NCBI GenBank assembly: GCA_022793675.1
Contig: JAAWDH010000034.1
Location: 1 to 58,525, forward strand
Length of the DNA stretch: 58,525 nucleotides
Source of the DNA: Oscillospiraceae bacterium
Lineage (GTDB): Bacteria; Bacillota; Clostridia; Oscillospirales; Ruminococcaceae
Direction: 5' to 3'
The notes beneath the pieces were generated by a model. The model saw only the letters and a program-made list of their open reading frames with translations. It was not told the origin of the DNA and searched no databases. Positions 1 through 7,460 of the stretch are shown one piece after another; within the stretch, counting starts at the first letter, position 1; the number at the start of each line of letters is the position of its first letter. Both the position numbers and the translations under genes were made by a program.

Positions 1-2020
1 CAGAAAGCACATTCCTTGCATCCTCATCGCCAACGTAGGTGTAACCAGGGTAGGCTTTATCGTTTTCATTGACAGTGACAGTTGTACCCACCGTACCAGT
101 ACGATTTTCGGATTTGAGGACAGCATCATTTGCTGCATCAATCCATTTTACCGCATACTTGGGCTCAACGCAGACAGCTTTAAAGGTAGCAAGAATGGTG
201 CCTTTGGGACTGCCGGATTGCCATTTTTCAACGTCAGCATTCCATTTTAAGGTAATGATTTGGTCTGCTTTTTCCCCTTCAGCCAATTTAATTGTGTGTT
301 TTACGCCAGTACCAAAGTCAGGCTCCATTCCGTAAAACTTCACATATTCTTCGCCATGAAGGATCACATCACAATAATAATAGGAGTTACCGTCACTTTC
401 GTCGACTCTGCTTTCCACTTTACCAATGGTTACCTCATTGGCGTTACCCAGTGTGCAATAGGATTTAGGTTCGTGGGGCAGATCGTCGCCTTCAGACACG
501 CATTTGACTTGGACAAAATCCTTCAGAATGCCATAGAGGTCTGTTTTTTCGGGAGCGTCGGGTGTGTTATCTCCTTCTTCTTTCCAGACAGCGTAAAGAG
601 TTTTGCTGACAGGATTTTCTTGGCTGCCTTTGCCTTCTTCCCAATTCAGGGTAATCTTGTCGCCGGCTTTAAAGATTCTATCGTTTTCAGCTGGCTGTGC
701 ATTTTCAGCCCAACCTACAAACTTAAAACCTGCTTTGTCGGGCACTGCCGTTGTAACGGCCAAATCAGCAGAAGTTTTGGCAACTGTTTGCTTGGTAGGA
801 GAAGGGGTTGGGCTGCCGCCGTTAGCATTGTAATTCAGAACATAATCAGCGTTAACGTTCACATTAAGGGTTTGGGTATCTTCAATCCACTTTCCCTTAA
901 AAGAAATTTCGCTGTACATCTGCCCGCATCTCCTACACCGCTGCCAAGTATAGTAATAGTAGTAGTTCTGATACACTTGGGCTTTAATTTGGGTATTTCC
1001 AGGTTTTGCACCCACGACATTCAGCCGTAAAGCAGGATAGCCTTCATAACCTTCATCGCTTTCATCCTCTGCTATATAACCAGCCAAATTCCAGCTCAGA
1101 TCCTTGATAATTGATGAATCGCTATTGGTCAATTTCCTGTTAGAATCGACCGCAATCCAGTCCGGCGTTACCTCTACAAGCACATTGCCGCAGTGGCAAA
1201 TTGCGCTCTTTGTATAAAGATATTGTTCGAAACCAGATTCGCCCACCTTTACTTCTATAGAAGTAGCAGGATTACCATACGAATAAACCGGGTTGTTGGG
1301 ATAGGTTCCAACATAAAGCTGTGCGACTTCTTTGCCCTTATTATCATAGAACCTATCTGCCGGCTTAAATCCAGGAATTGACGCAAGATAATGCGTCGAC
1401 TCCATATCCAGCGCTGCGTCCACCGCTTCGATCGCTGCGGCGTAGAGGGCTGCGGCTTCCTGAACGTCGGCGCGGCCTTCATACTCGGTGCCCAGCAGGG
1501 CTTCGTAAGCTTCGGAAACTTCGCCGAAAACCAGCTCCGCGGCTTCTTCGGCGTTATCGGGCGTAATATCCGCCGGGATTTTCGCCACCGCGTTCAAAAA
1601 CGCCTCGACTTCGGCGGGGATTTCCTCCGCATCGGGGGCTTCCCCAGCAGCAGGGGTTTCCTCCGGCTGCTCGGGCTGGGTTGCAGGCTCTGTCGGCAAA
1701 ACCGCATCCTCGGAAGGGATGGTTTCGCCGGTTCCGGTTTCGTCGGTTCCGGTTTCATCGGTTCCGACTGCGTCGGTTCCGGTTTCATCGGTTCCGGTTT
1801 CGCCGGTTTCGGTTTCGCCGGTTCCGGCTGTGTCGGTTCCGACTGCGTCGGACTGGCCTTCTTCTTGGGCGCTTTCAACCCCGACAATCGCGGGCTGCTC
1901 CGGGATTGGCTCCGGCGCATCCGCCGCAAAAGCCGCGGCCGGCAGCGTGCCCAAGCCAACTGCCAACGCCGCAAACAGCGCTGTCAGATGCCTGGCCAGC
2001 TTCTTTGTAGATTTTTTCAT
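1..2020 (-). CDS. Secreted surface protein with InlB-type repeat (3' end outside window)
   Basis: Reads from ATG at 2020 leftward without a stop to the window edge, at least 673 residues. A signal peptide (MKKSTKKLARHL, then a hydrophobic stretch ending AAAFAAD) opens the protein. Residues about 57-100 are low-complexity GTDET/GTGET repeats made by a 15-bp DNA repeat. Residues about 200-390 are an unrecognised region with two Cys pairs (CHC and CRRC). Residues about 392-480 match the InlB/Listeria-Bacteroides repeat pattern (NYNANGG, GFKFVGWAEN, KTLYAVWKE). The last visible part (YAVKWIDAANDAVL, GYTYVGDE) resembles MucBP/InlB-like modules. The RBS GGAAGAG precedes the ATG. Its leader holds two c-di-GMP-I riboswitches, which fits a role in attachment or biofilm. 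DNA left of about 1390 is clearly more AT-rich than the N-terminal coding part. Confidence 0.85.
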   Translation of the reverse strand, partial: MKKSTKKLARHLTALFAALAVGLGTLPAAAFAADAPEPIPEQPAIVGVESAQEEGQSDAVGTDTAGTGETETGETGTDETGTDAVGTDETGTDETGTGETIPSEDAVLPTEPATQPEQPEETPAAGEAPDAEEIPAEVEAFLNAVAKIPADITPDNAEEAAELVFGEVSEAYEALLGTEYEGRADVQEAAALYAAAIEAVDAALDMESTHYLASIPGFKPADRFYDNKGKEVAQLYVGTYPNNPVYSYGNPATSIEVKVGESGFEQYLYTKSAICHCGNVLVEVTPDWIAVDSNRKLTNSDSSIIKDLSWNLAGYIAEDESDEGYEGYPALRLNVVGAKPGNTQIKAQVYQNYYYYYTWQRCRRCGQMYSEISFKGKWIEDTQTLNVNVNADYVLNYNANGGSPTPSPTKQTVAKTSADLAVTTAVPDKAGFKFVGWAENAQPAENDRIFKAGDKITLNWEEGKGSQENPVSKTLYAVWKEEGDNTPDAPEKTDLYGILKDFVQVKCVSEGDDLPHEPKSYCTLGNANEVTIGKVESRVDESDGNSYYYCDVILHGEEYVKFYGMEPDFGTGVKHTIKLAEGEKADQIITLKWNADVEKWQSGSPKGTILATFKAVCVEPKYAVKWIDAANDAVLKSENRTGTVGTTVTVNENDKAYPGYTYVGDEDARNVLS
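1725..1850 (-). repeat. 15-bp tandem coding repeat (GTDET)n
   Basis: About eight degenerate copies of a 15-bp unit (plus strand cggttccggtttcat) encode GTDET, GTGET and GTDAV pentapeptides just after the signal peptide of the surface protein. Such stalk-like repeats change copy number by slippage; that is general knowledge, not seen here. Confidence 0.85.
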
Positions 2021-2063
2021 AGTCTCTTCCTTTCTTTGCAAAAGCATTTCGGACGCAAAGTAT

Positions 2064-2148
2064 CCGGCAGCCGAACGAGCATAGAGCCGCCGAAGCGTCT
2101 CCTTAGCCTCAGGCTTTGCGCCCCAGCGTTTCCGCTGGTTTGCAGGGT
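2064..2148 (-). ncRNA. c-di-GMP-I (GEMM) riboswitch, gene-proximal copy
   Basis: On the minus strand this carries the GEMM-I hallmarks in order: GCAAACC, a GAAA-capped stem (CCAGC-GGAAAC-GCTGG), GGCGCAAAGCC, and a closing strand TTCGGCTGCCGG. It ends about 45 nt before the surface protein ATG. Together with the next copy it forms a tandem pair. Confidence 0.85.
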
Positions 2149-2235
2149 GCAGCCGAACGGGCGTCATACCTGCGTTTCCTTAGGTACCCCAGCCTCTGGC
2201 TTTGCGTCCCATTGTTTCCAATGGTTTGCCAAAAC
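2149..2235 (-). ncRNA. c-di-GMP-I (GEMM) riboswitch, promoter-proximal copy
   Basis: Minus strand: TTGGCAAACC, stem CCATTGGAAACAATGG with a GAAA-type cap, GGACGCAAAGCC (the classic GEMM core) and the closing strand GTTCGGCTGCA. It directly precedes the second copy. Tandem c-di-GMP-I switches are known in other bacteria and can give a steeper response. No promoter could be recognised between this RNA and the upstream AP2 gene. Confidence 0.88.
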
Positions 2236-2332
2236 GCCTTTTTGCCCCTGCGTGCCGGCGCTTAACGCCGCAGGGCCAGCATCTCCGCGGACGCTGTCTG
2301 CTCACCCTCCCTCTCGCCATGGTATCTATGAA

Positions 2333-2812
2333 TCAGCCATTGGCCGCCGCACGGGCGTCAACCCTGTATTCATCAATGAACCTGTCGTGCAGCTCTTCCT
2401 CCGCACGCTTGCGGGCCTTGACGGCCTCCTCGAAGTCGGTGTAGCTGCCCAGATAGTGCCGCCGGCCCTTAAAGCAGATCGTCGCCCGCCAGCGCCCCTT
2501 TGACGCCCACCAGTCAACGCCGGGGACGCCGCTGGTGTTGTTTTTGCGCACTGTTTTCGCCTGCAGCATCTCCAAACAGGTGCCGTCGACATAAGTAAGG
2601 CCCGGCAGCCCCGCGCCCGCAGCGGGGGCAAGACAGCCGCAGCTGGAAGTGTGGCCGCTGCGCAGCCGGTTGGTGCGGGCCACGACTTCCCGGCCGCAGT
2701 CGCACCGGCAAAGCCAGGCCGTCCGCCCCCCGACGTTCGCCGCTGGGGCAAGTACCATGAGCTTTCCGTACCTATGGCCGGTTAAATCCAGCTTCTTCCT
2801 TGAGTAGCCCAT
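2333..2812 (-). CDS. AP2-domain DNA-binding protein (homing/phage type)
   Basis: 159 residues. The N-terminal half has the LTGHRYGKLMVL motif, a CDCG and a SGHTSSCGC segment, typical of phage and mobile-element proteins with an AP2 domain. The C-terminal AP2-like part is NTSGVPGVDWWASKGRWRA followed by YLGSYTDFEEAVKAR (about residues 92-140). These domains bind DNA and often accompany HNH homing endonucleases, but no HNH motif is visible here. RBS AGGAGGG lies 8 nt before the ATG. A hairpin with 11-bp arms sits just upstream of the RBS. The gene lies between the leader of the surface protein and unrelated genes, suggesting acquisition. Confidence 0.75.
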   Translation of the reverse strand: MGYSRKKLDLTGHRYGKLMVLAPAANVGGRTAWLCRCDCGREVVARTNRLRSGHTSSCGCLAPAAGAGLPGLTYVDGTCLEMLQAKTVRKNNTSGVPGVDWWASKGRWRATICFKGRRHYLGSYTDFEEAVKARKRAEEELHDRFIDEYRVDARAAANG

Positions 2813-2827
2813 CCTAGATTCCCTCCT

Positions 2828-2857
2828 TCTTGCCGAAAGGTGTACTTTTCGGCAAGA
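2828..2857. promoter_or_regulatory. 11-bp perfect inverted repeat before the AP2 gene RBS
   Basis: TCTTGCCGAAA, 8-nt spacer, TTTCGGCAAGA, immediately upstream of the AGGAGGG RBS. The spacer holds a GTGTAC core shared with the palindrome at 2958-2981. It could act as an operator or as an mRNA hairpin limiting ribosome access. Confidence 0.6.
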
Positions 2858-2932
2858 AGATTTTTATAGGGGATTCTTCCAAAATGGGGTTGCAAGTATC
2901 CTGCGATTGTGGTATTATTGTAATATAAAAAG

Positions 2933-3015
2933 ATAGCCTGACAGAGCCAGCAAAGGTTACCAAAAAGTACACTTTTTGGCAATTCTTCCTAACGCTTGCT
3001 TTCCAGTCAGGCTAT
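2933..3015. promoter_or_regulatory. Nested inverted repeats with a GTACAC-centred palindrome
   Basis: Outer arms ATAGCCTGAC (2933-2942) and GTCAGGCTAT (3006-3015) enclose a second dyad, CCAAAAAGT-ac-ACTTTTTGG (2960-2979). The inner dyad resembles the one at 2828-2857, both reading TTGCC(A/G)AAA...GTGTAC...GGCAA. They may be paired binding sites for the AP2 protein, or the end structure of a small mobile element. Confidence 0.5.
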
Positions 3016-3020
3016 AGATA

Positions 3021-3058
3021 GGCAAAATAAGGGCGTCCCGCTGTACGGCAGGACGCCC
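3021..3058 (-). terminator. Rho-independent terminator after ispE
   Basis: Minus strand stem GGGCGTCC / GGACGCCC with a 12-nt loop, followed by TTATTTT. It ends the T-box operon. Confidence 0.75.
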
Positions 3059-3122
3059 AATCTGTCATAATTTAAAAAATCAAGTAAAACTTTTCCCTTG
3101 GCAATCTTAGGACAGGTGATCC

Positions 3123-3998
3123 TTATTCCTCAAAAAATACGCCGCAGGGCACCGGCGCGGTCAGATACGCCTTCCCCTCCGACAGCCGGCGGCCCATCGC
3201 CGACAGCGCCTCCAGCTCGCTGGCGAAGATACCGTAAACCGCCGAGCCGCTGCCGGTCATCAGCGCCCCAGCCGCGCCGGTCGCCAAAAGCTTCTCCCGC
3301 AGCGCTTCAATCTCCGGCAGGCCCTCGGCCATTACGTTGCCCATCGCCGCCCCCATTGCCGCCAGGTCCCCCCGCGCAAGCGCCTGAACCAGGGCCGCCG
3401 TATCCGGCCGCTTACTAGCCCCCTGCTTGTCGTAGCGCTTGAAAGCGGCGGCGGTCGAGATGCCGAAAGCGGGCTTGATGATGACGATCCGCCCGTTTTT
3501 CCAGGGCGGGAGCGGTTCGACCTTCTCGCCGATGCCGGTCACCAACGCCGTCCCGCCGGTAAGGCAGAACGGCACGTCGGCCCCAACCGCCAGCCCCATC
3601 TCCAGCAGCGCTTCCTTGGGAAGCCCGGTCCCATAAAGCCGGTCCAGGCCGGCCAGCACCCCGGCGGCGTCGGCGCTGCCGCCGCCCATCCCAGCCTGGC
3701 TGGGGATATGCTTTTCGAGTTTTATCTGGCAGCCGCCCGGCAGCCCTGTCTTTTCAAAAAACAGCTGCGCCGCCCGCACCGCCGTGTTGCCTTCGCCGCG
3801 CGGGATGGCGCTGGGCTGCGGGGCGTCCTGCTGGACCGTAAGCGAAACGCCCTTCAGCGTCTTTTTCAGCCGGATAACGTCCGCCAGCCCGACGCTCTGC
3901 ATGACCATTTCCATCAGGTGGTAGCCGTCTTCCCGCACCCCTTTGATGTCCAGCGACAGGTTGATTTTCGCGCAGGCGCGCACGGTAATCTCTTTCAT
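3123..3998 (-). CDS. ispE: 4-diphosphocytidyl-2-C-methyl-D-erythritol kinase
   Basis: 291 residues, usual length. GHMP-kinase fold: N-terminal ACAKINLSLDIKG, the ATP-binding glycine-rich loop IPSQAGMGGGSADAAG at about residues 98-113, and the C-terminal GALMTGSGSAVYGIF. IspE phosphorylates CDP-methylerythritol in the non-mevalonate isoprenoid pathway. It is the last gene of the T-box operon, 21 nt after the DUF362-ferredoxin gene, which is not an obvious pathway partner. A terminator follows. Confidence 0.95.
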   Translation of the reverse strand: MKEITVRACAKINLSLDIKGVREDGYHLMEMVMQSVGLADVIRLKKTLKGVSLTVQQDAPQPSAIPRGEGNTAVRAAQLFFEKTGLPGGCQIKLEKHIPSQAGMGGGSADAAGVLAGLDRLYGTGLPKEALLEMGLAVGADVPFCLTGGTALVTGIGEKVEPLPPWKNGRIVIIKPAFGISTAAAFKRYDKQGASKRPDTAALVQALARGDLAAMGAAMGNVMAEGLPEIEALREKLLATGAAGALMTGSGSAVYGIFASELEALSAMGRRLSEGKAYLTAPVPCGVFFEE

Positions 3999-4019
3999 AG
4001 CCCCTCCTTATAAAGCCGC

Positions 4020-5153
4020 TCATAGCCGGAGCAGCCGGTTCTGTTCGACGCTGATGGCCCCGATGGGGCACATCTCATGGCAGCAGTAGCAGCGGATGCA
4101 GGCTTTGTCGCCGATGCGCGCTTTGCCGCCGGTGATGCCGATGGTATGGGCGGGGCAGCTTTCGGCGCATTTGCCGCAGCCGACGCAGCGTTTCAGGTCG
4201 ACTTTTGGCCTGGCCGTCAAAAAGCGGCGGACGATAGGCCGCAGCAAAGGCTGCAAAAAGCCCGGCGCGCCGGTGATAAAATCGGTGCTGACAGTCCGGG
4301 GCTTTTTGAAGTCAGGGAAACATTTCAGCGGGCCGCCGGCTATTTCAAGGTCGGCAAAGCGCTTCACGCAGATCCCCCGCTCGCGGGCTTTTTTTATTGT
4401 GAGGATTTCCTCGTCGCTGCGGCCGATGGCCTGGCAGAGGGCGACGTCCAGTTCGTAGGGCGAATCGGCGCAAAGCACCATCCCGGTCTGCCGCAGCGTC
4501 CCGGACGACGGCCCGTCGCCCTCCATCGACACCACCGCGTCGCAGAAGGTAATGGCTGGGCGCACCGTCTCGCAGAGGTCGACCAGCATATTGCAGAAAT
4601 CCTCCTCTTTGGGGCAGCGCCAGTGGTAGTCGGGCTTGGTCAGCCCCGGGATACAGCCAAACAGGTTTTTGACCCCGCCCGACAGCCCCGCCATGCAGTG
4701 GGTCTTCAGCTTGCAGACTGAGATCAGCAGGTCGGCTTCCGCCACCGGTTTGATGATTGGGAAGGAAGGGCTGACGGCGGGGTCCGGGCAGCGCATCTCC
4801 ACCGTCCCCAAATCGAAATTGAGCTTTGCCCCGGCCGTTTTAGCCGCCTCCTCCATCCCCGAGGCCTTATAAATCCCTGCCAGCAGCGGCGCGGTATACG
4901 GCCCGCCGGGGCTATCGGCAATCGTGATGTCTTCTACGCCGTGCTTCCTAAGCGCGCGGATAATCGCCGCCACCAGCGCCGGATGGGTCGTCGTGCCGGC
5001 GTCAGGCCGGCGCTTCATCAGCAGGTTGGGCTTTAGGACCACCCGCATCCCCGGCTTCAGCAGCCGCGGGATATCCAGCGCCGCAAAATGGGCAGCAACC
5101 GCCTTTTCCATCAGCCTATCGTCATAGCTTTCTGCATATTGCACTGAAACCAT
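4020..5153 (-). CDS. DUF362 protein with C-terminal 2[4Fe-4S] ferredoxin domain
   Basis: 377 residues. A DUF362 domain fills most of the protein (KPNLLMKRRPDAGTTTHP, SVCKLKTHCMAGLSGGVKN), followed by two ferredoxin motifs, CVGCGKCAESCP and CIRCYCCHEMCP, near the C-terminus. Such proteins are presumed iron-sulfur electron carriers or oxidoreductase parts; the precise reaction is unknown. The ATG follows directly after the TAA of the aminotransferase gene, so translation is probably coupled. Confidence 0.85.
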   Translation of the reverse strand: MVSVQYAESYDDRLMEKAVAAHFAALDIPRLLKPGMRVVLKPNLLMKRRPDAGTTTHPALVAAIIRALRKHGVEDITIADSPGGPYTAPLLAGIYKASGMEEAAKTAGAKLNFDLGTVEMRCPDPAVSPSFPIIKPVAEADLLISVCKLKTHCMAGLSGGVKNLFGCIPGLTKPDYHWRCPKEEDFCNMLVDLCETVRPAITFCDAVVSMEGDGPSSGTLRQTGMVLCADSPYELDVALCQAIGRSDEEILTIKKARERGICVKRFADLEIAGGPLKCFPDFKKPRTVSTDFITGAPGFLQPLLRPIVRRFLTARPKVDLKRCVGCGKCAESCPAHTIGITGGKARIGDKACIRCYCCHEMCPIGAISVEQNRLLRL

Positions 5154-6329
5154 TTACGCCCCGCCTTTCAGCTCGTCCAAAAATTCGCCGATCCGCCGCA
5201 CCGCCTCGGTCAGATGGTTGACGGAATAGGAATAGGATACGCGTACAAAGCCCTCGCCGCTCTCGCCGAAAGCGCTGCCCGGCACGACCGCCACTTTTTT
5301 GCTGTAGAGCAGCCTTTCGCAGAATTCCTCCGACCCCATCCCGGTGCTTTTGATGCAGGGGAAGATATAGAACGCCCCCTCCGGCTCGAAGGTATCAAGG
5401 CCCAGCCGGTTGAAAGAGTCGACAATAAACCGCCGCCGCAGGTTATACTCGTCCCGCATCTGGGCGATATTCTCCTCGCAGTGGTCGAGCGCCTCGGTCG
5501 CCGCGTACTGGGCGGTCGTGGGGGCGCACATCAGCGCGTACTGGTGGATTTTCAGCATTTGCCGCACCGCCTCGGGCGGGCCGGCCAAAAACCCCAGCCG
5601 CCAGCCGGTCATCGCAAAGGATTTGGAAAAGCCGTTGACAATGACCGTCCGCTCCCGCATCCCGTCAATTTCGGCGATAGAGGTATGGCGGCCGTTATAG
5701 GTCAGCTCGGCGTAGATCTCGTCCGACAGCACGGCAAGGTCATGCCGGCGGATGACCTCGGCAACCGCCTCCAGATGCTCCCTCCGCATCACCGCCCCGG
5801 TGGGGTTGTTGGGATAGGGCAGCACCAGCAGCTTGGTCTTATCGGTAATCGCCGCCTCCAGCCGTTCCGGCGTCAGCCTGAACTCGTCCTCGGCCAGCGT
5901 AGGCAGCGGCACCGGCACGCCGCTCGCCAGCGAAACCATCGGCCCGTAGGCGACAAAGGAAGGTTCCGGGACCAGCACCTCGTCGCCGGGGTTGACAAAG
6001 GCCCGCACGCAGAGGTCAATCCCTTCCGAGCCGCCGACCGTAACGATGACCTCGCTTTTGGGGTCATAGGACAGCGAGAACCGCCGCGCCATATAGCCGG
6101 CAATCGCCTCCCGCAGGCGCATCAGCCCCGCGTTGGCCGAATAGGCGGTCTTGCCCCGCTGCAGGCTCTGGATGCCGGCCTGGCGGACGGCGTAGGGGGT
6201 TTTGAAGTCCGGCTCGCCGACGCCCAGCGAAATGACCCCTTCCATCTCGCTGGCGATATCAAAAAAGCGCCGGATGCCGGACGGCTTCAAGGCGGCCGCC
6301 CGGCCCGCAATCAGGTGTTCGATACTCAT
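5154..6329 (-). CDS. PLP-dependent class I/II aminotransferase
   Basis: 391 residues, full fold-type I aminotransferase. PYPNNPTGA, SDEIYAELTYNG and the PLP-lysine motif GFSKSFAMTGWRLG are present. The family includes aromatic and alanine aminotransferases (PatA/AspC type); the amino acid used cannot be read from the sequence. Its ATG overlaps the TGA of the upstream Lrp-type regulator by one base, and the operon is controlled by a T-box, so the substrate or product is probably the amino acid sensed through its tRNA. Confidence 0.9.
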   Translation of the reverse strand: MSIEHLIAGRAAALKPSGIRRFFDIASEMEGVISLGVGEPDFKTPYAVRQAGIQSLQRGKTAYSANAGLMRLREAIAGYMARRFSLSYDPKSEVIVTVGGSEGIDLCVRAFVNPGDEVLVPEPSFVAYGPMVSLASGVPVPLPTLAEDEFRLTPERLEAAITDKTKLLVLPYPNNPTGAVMRREHLEAVAEVIRRHDLAVLSDEIYAELTYNGRHTSIAEIDGMRERTVIVNGFSKSFAMTGWRLGFLAGPPEAVRQMLKIHQYALMCAPTTAQYAATEALDHCEENIAQMRDEYNLRRRFIVDSFNRLGLDTFEPEGAFYIFPCIKSTGMGSEEFCERLLYSKKVAVVPGSAFGESGEGFVRVSYSYSVNHLTEAVRRIGEFLDELKGGA

Positions 6330-6808
6330 CAGATGGAAATGATCCTCCTTTCGTCAATGCCTTCCTCGCCCAGCACGACGCCCCAGTCCTTATAGCGGCT
6401 CAGCACAAAATGGGTGGCGGTAGAAAGGACGCCGTCCAGCACCGCCAGCCGCTGGGCGACAAAAAGGGCAATGTCTTTAAACGTCCTGCCCACGACCCGG
6501 ATATGCAGGTCGTAGCCGCCGCTCATCAGGTAGACGCTGGAAACCTCGCTGAACTCGCTGATCGTATGGGCGATTTCCTCAAAGCCGAAATCCCGCTGGG
6601 GGCTGACCTTGACCTCGATGACCGCTTCGACCAGCTCGGTCCCGATTTTATCATAATCCAGCAGCGGCTTATAGCCGCGGATGATCCCCTTGCGTTCATA
6701 CTCGCTGATTTTCTTTTTGACCTCTTCCGCCGGCATATCCAGCATCACCGCAATCTGTTCGGCATCCATGCGGGCATTGCCGCTGAGTATCTGTAAAATC
6801 TGATCCAT
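6329..6808 (-). CDS. Lrp/AsnC-family transcriptional regulator
   Basis: 159 residues. An N-terminal winged helix-turn-helix (DAEQIAVMLDMPAEEVKKKI) is followed by an AsnC/RAM ligand-binding domain (VEAVIEVKVSP, SSVYLMSGGYDLHIRVVG). Such proteins sense amino acids. It is the first gene after the T-box leader and overlaps the aminotransferase gene. RBS GGGGAAGG lies 6 nt before the ATG. Confidence 0.9.
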   Translation of the reverse strand: MDQILQILSGNARMDAEQIAVMLDMPAEEVKKKISEYERKGIIRGYKPLLDYDKIGTELVEAVIEVKVSPQRDFGFEEIAHTISEFSEVSSVYLMSGGYDLHIRVVGRTFKDIALFVAQRLAVLDGVLSTATHFVLSRYKDWGVVLGEEGIDERRIISI

Positions 6809-6828
6809 GATAACCTTCCCCTTTCAAA

Positions 6829-7058
6829 ATAAAAAAGACCCCGTTCCATGGGCAAAAAAGCCCAATGGGACGAAATCCTCTGATTCCGCGGTACCACCCA
6901 GCTTGCGGGAAACCCGCCTCTCAAACACCCCTTAACGCGGGGGACGCTGTGTTCTGCACAGGGCTCCGGGGCGGCGCACAGCAGGCAGCCGAAAGCCTCG
7001 CAGCGGGCAGCTTTCTCTCTTTGGGCAGCCTGGCCTGATTCTTCCCTTCATCGCCGTT
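6829..7058 (-). ncRNA. T-box leader (tRNA-sensing)
   Basis: On the minus strand the leader carries GATGAAGGGAAGA near its start, an AGAGAG box and the invariant antiterminator sequence GGGTGGTACCGCGG (about 6892-6905). A terminator helix follows (CGTCCCATTGGGC, TTTTTT, GCCCATGGAACGGGG) with a run of six T at about 6830. Uncharged tRNA would stabilise the antiterminator and switch on the regulator-aminotransferase operon. I could not assign the specifier codon with confidence. Confidence 0.92.
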
Positions 7059-7064
7059 TCCATC

Positions 7065-7093
7065 ATTATAAACTACCCGCCCCGAAATGTCAA
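7065..7093 (-). promoter_or_regulatory. SigA promoter of the T-box operon
   Basis: TTGACA (7093-7088), 17-bp spacer, TATAAT (7070-7065): perfect consensus. Confidence 0.9.
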
Positions 7094-7120
7094 CCCCAAC
7101 ACGAAAATTTCCAAGTTTCA

Positions 7121-7366
7121 GAGGTACGGGGGTACGAGAGTTACGGTTGCTTTTGAAGAAAGCCCAGCTTAGCAGAGCTAAGCCCGCAAAACTTTTAATC
7201 GCCAGGGTAGTCATCTACCCCACTATAGCCGCCTACTGCGTCGATGCGCAGAACCAGAACACTTATCGACGCAGTAGGCGGCTATGGCCGCGCACACAGC
7301 TGCCCGGGCGATTAAAGTTTTTTGCCAAGCTTTTTTTCAAAAAAGCGTCGTCCCCCTCGTACCCCT
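7121..7366. repeat. Modular intergenic repeat, copy R1 (inverted double)
   Basis: Two half-elements face each other. The left half runs GTACGGGGGTACGAG, GCTTTTGAAGAAAGC, GCAAAACTTTTAATCGCC, CGCCTACTGCGTCGATG. The right half repeats the same blocks on the other strand, ending AAAAAAGCGTCG and CCCTCGTACCCC. It fills the space between the divergent T-box and rimM promoters. Confidence 0.85.
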
Positions 7367-7385
7367 GACGGCGGCACAGCCGCCC

Positions 7386-7414
7386 TTGAAAAGATCGAAA
7401 GGGTGTGCTATAAT
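7386..7414 (+). promoter_or_regulatory. Promoter of rimM-trmD
   Basis: TTGAAA (7386), 17-bp spacer, TATAAT (7409-7414). Confidence 0.8.
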
Positions 7415-7460
7415 AAAAGGGTTAAGAATCCTGCCCTGCAAGAAAGGAACAGCTGCCACG

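Noticed and set aside
1391-2503. A 370-codon open frame opposite the surface protein and riboswitches
   Set aside because: It runs through two riboswitches and the mirror of a low-complexity repeat; not a gene.
2333-2812. Prophage call around the AP2 gene
   Set aside because: No other phage gene is adjacent; AP2 proteins also travel alone or with homing elements.
5214-6395. A 393-codon open frame opposite the aminotransferase gene
   Set aside because: Same reason: a mirror of a conserved enzyme in GC-rich DNA.
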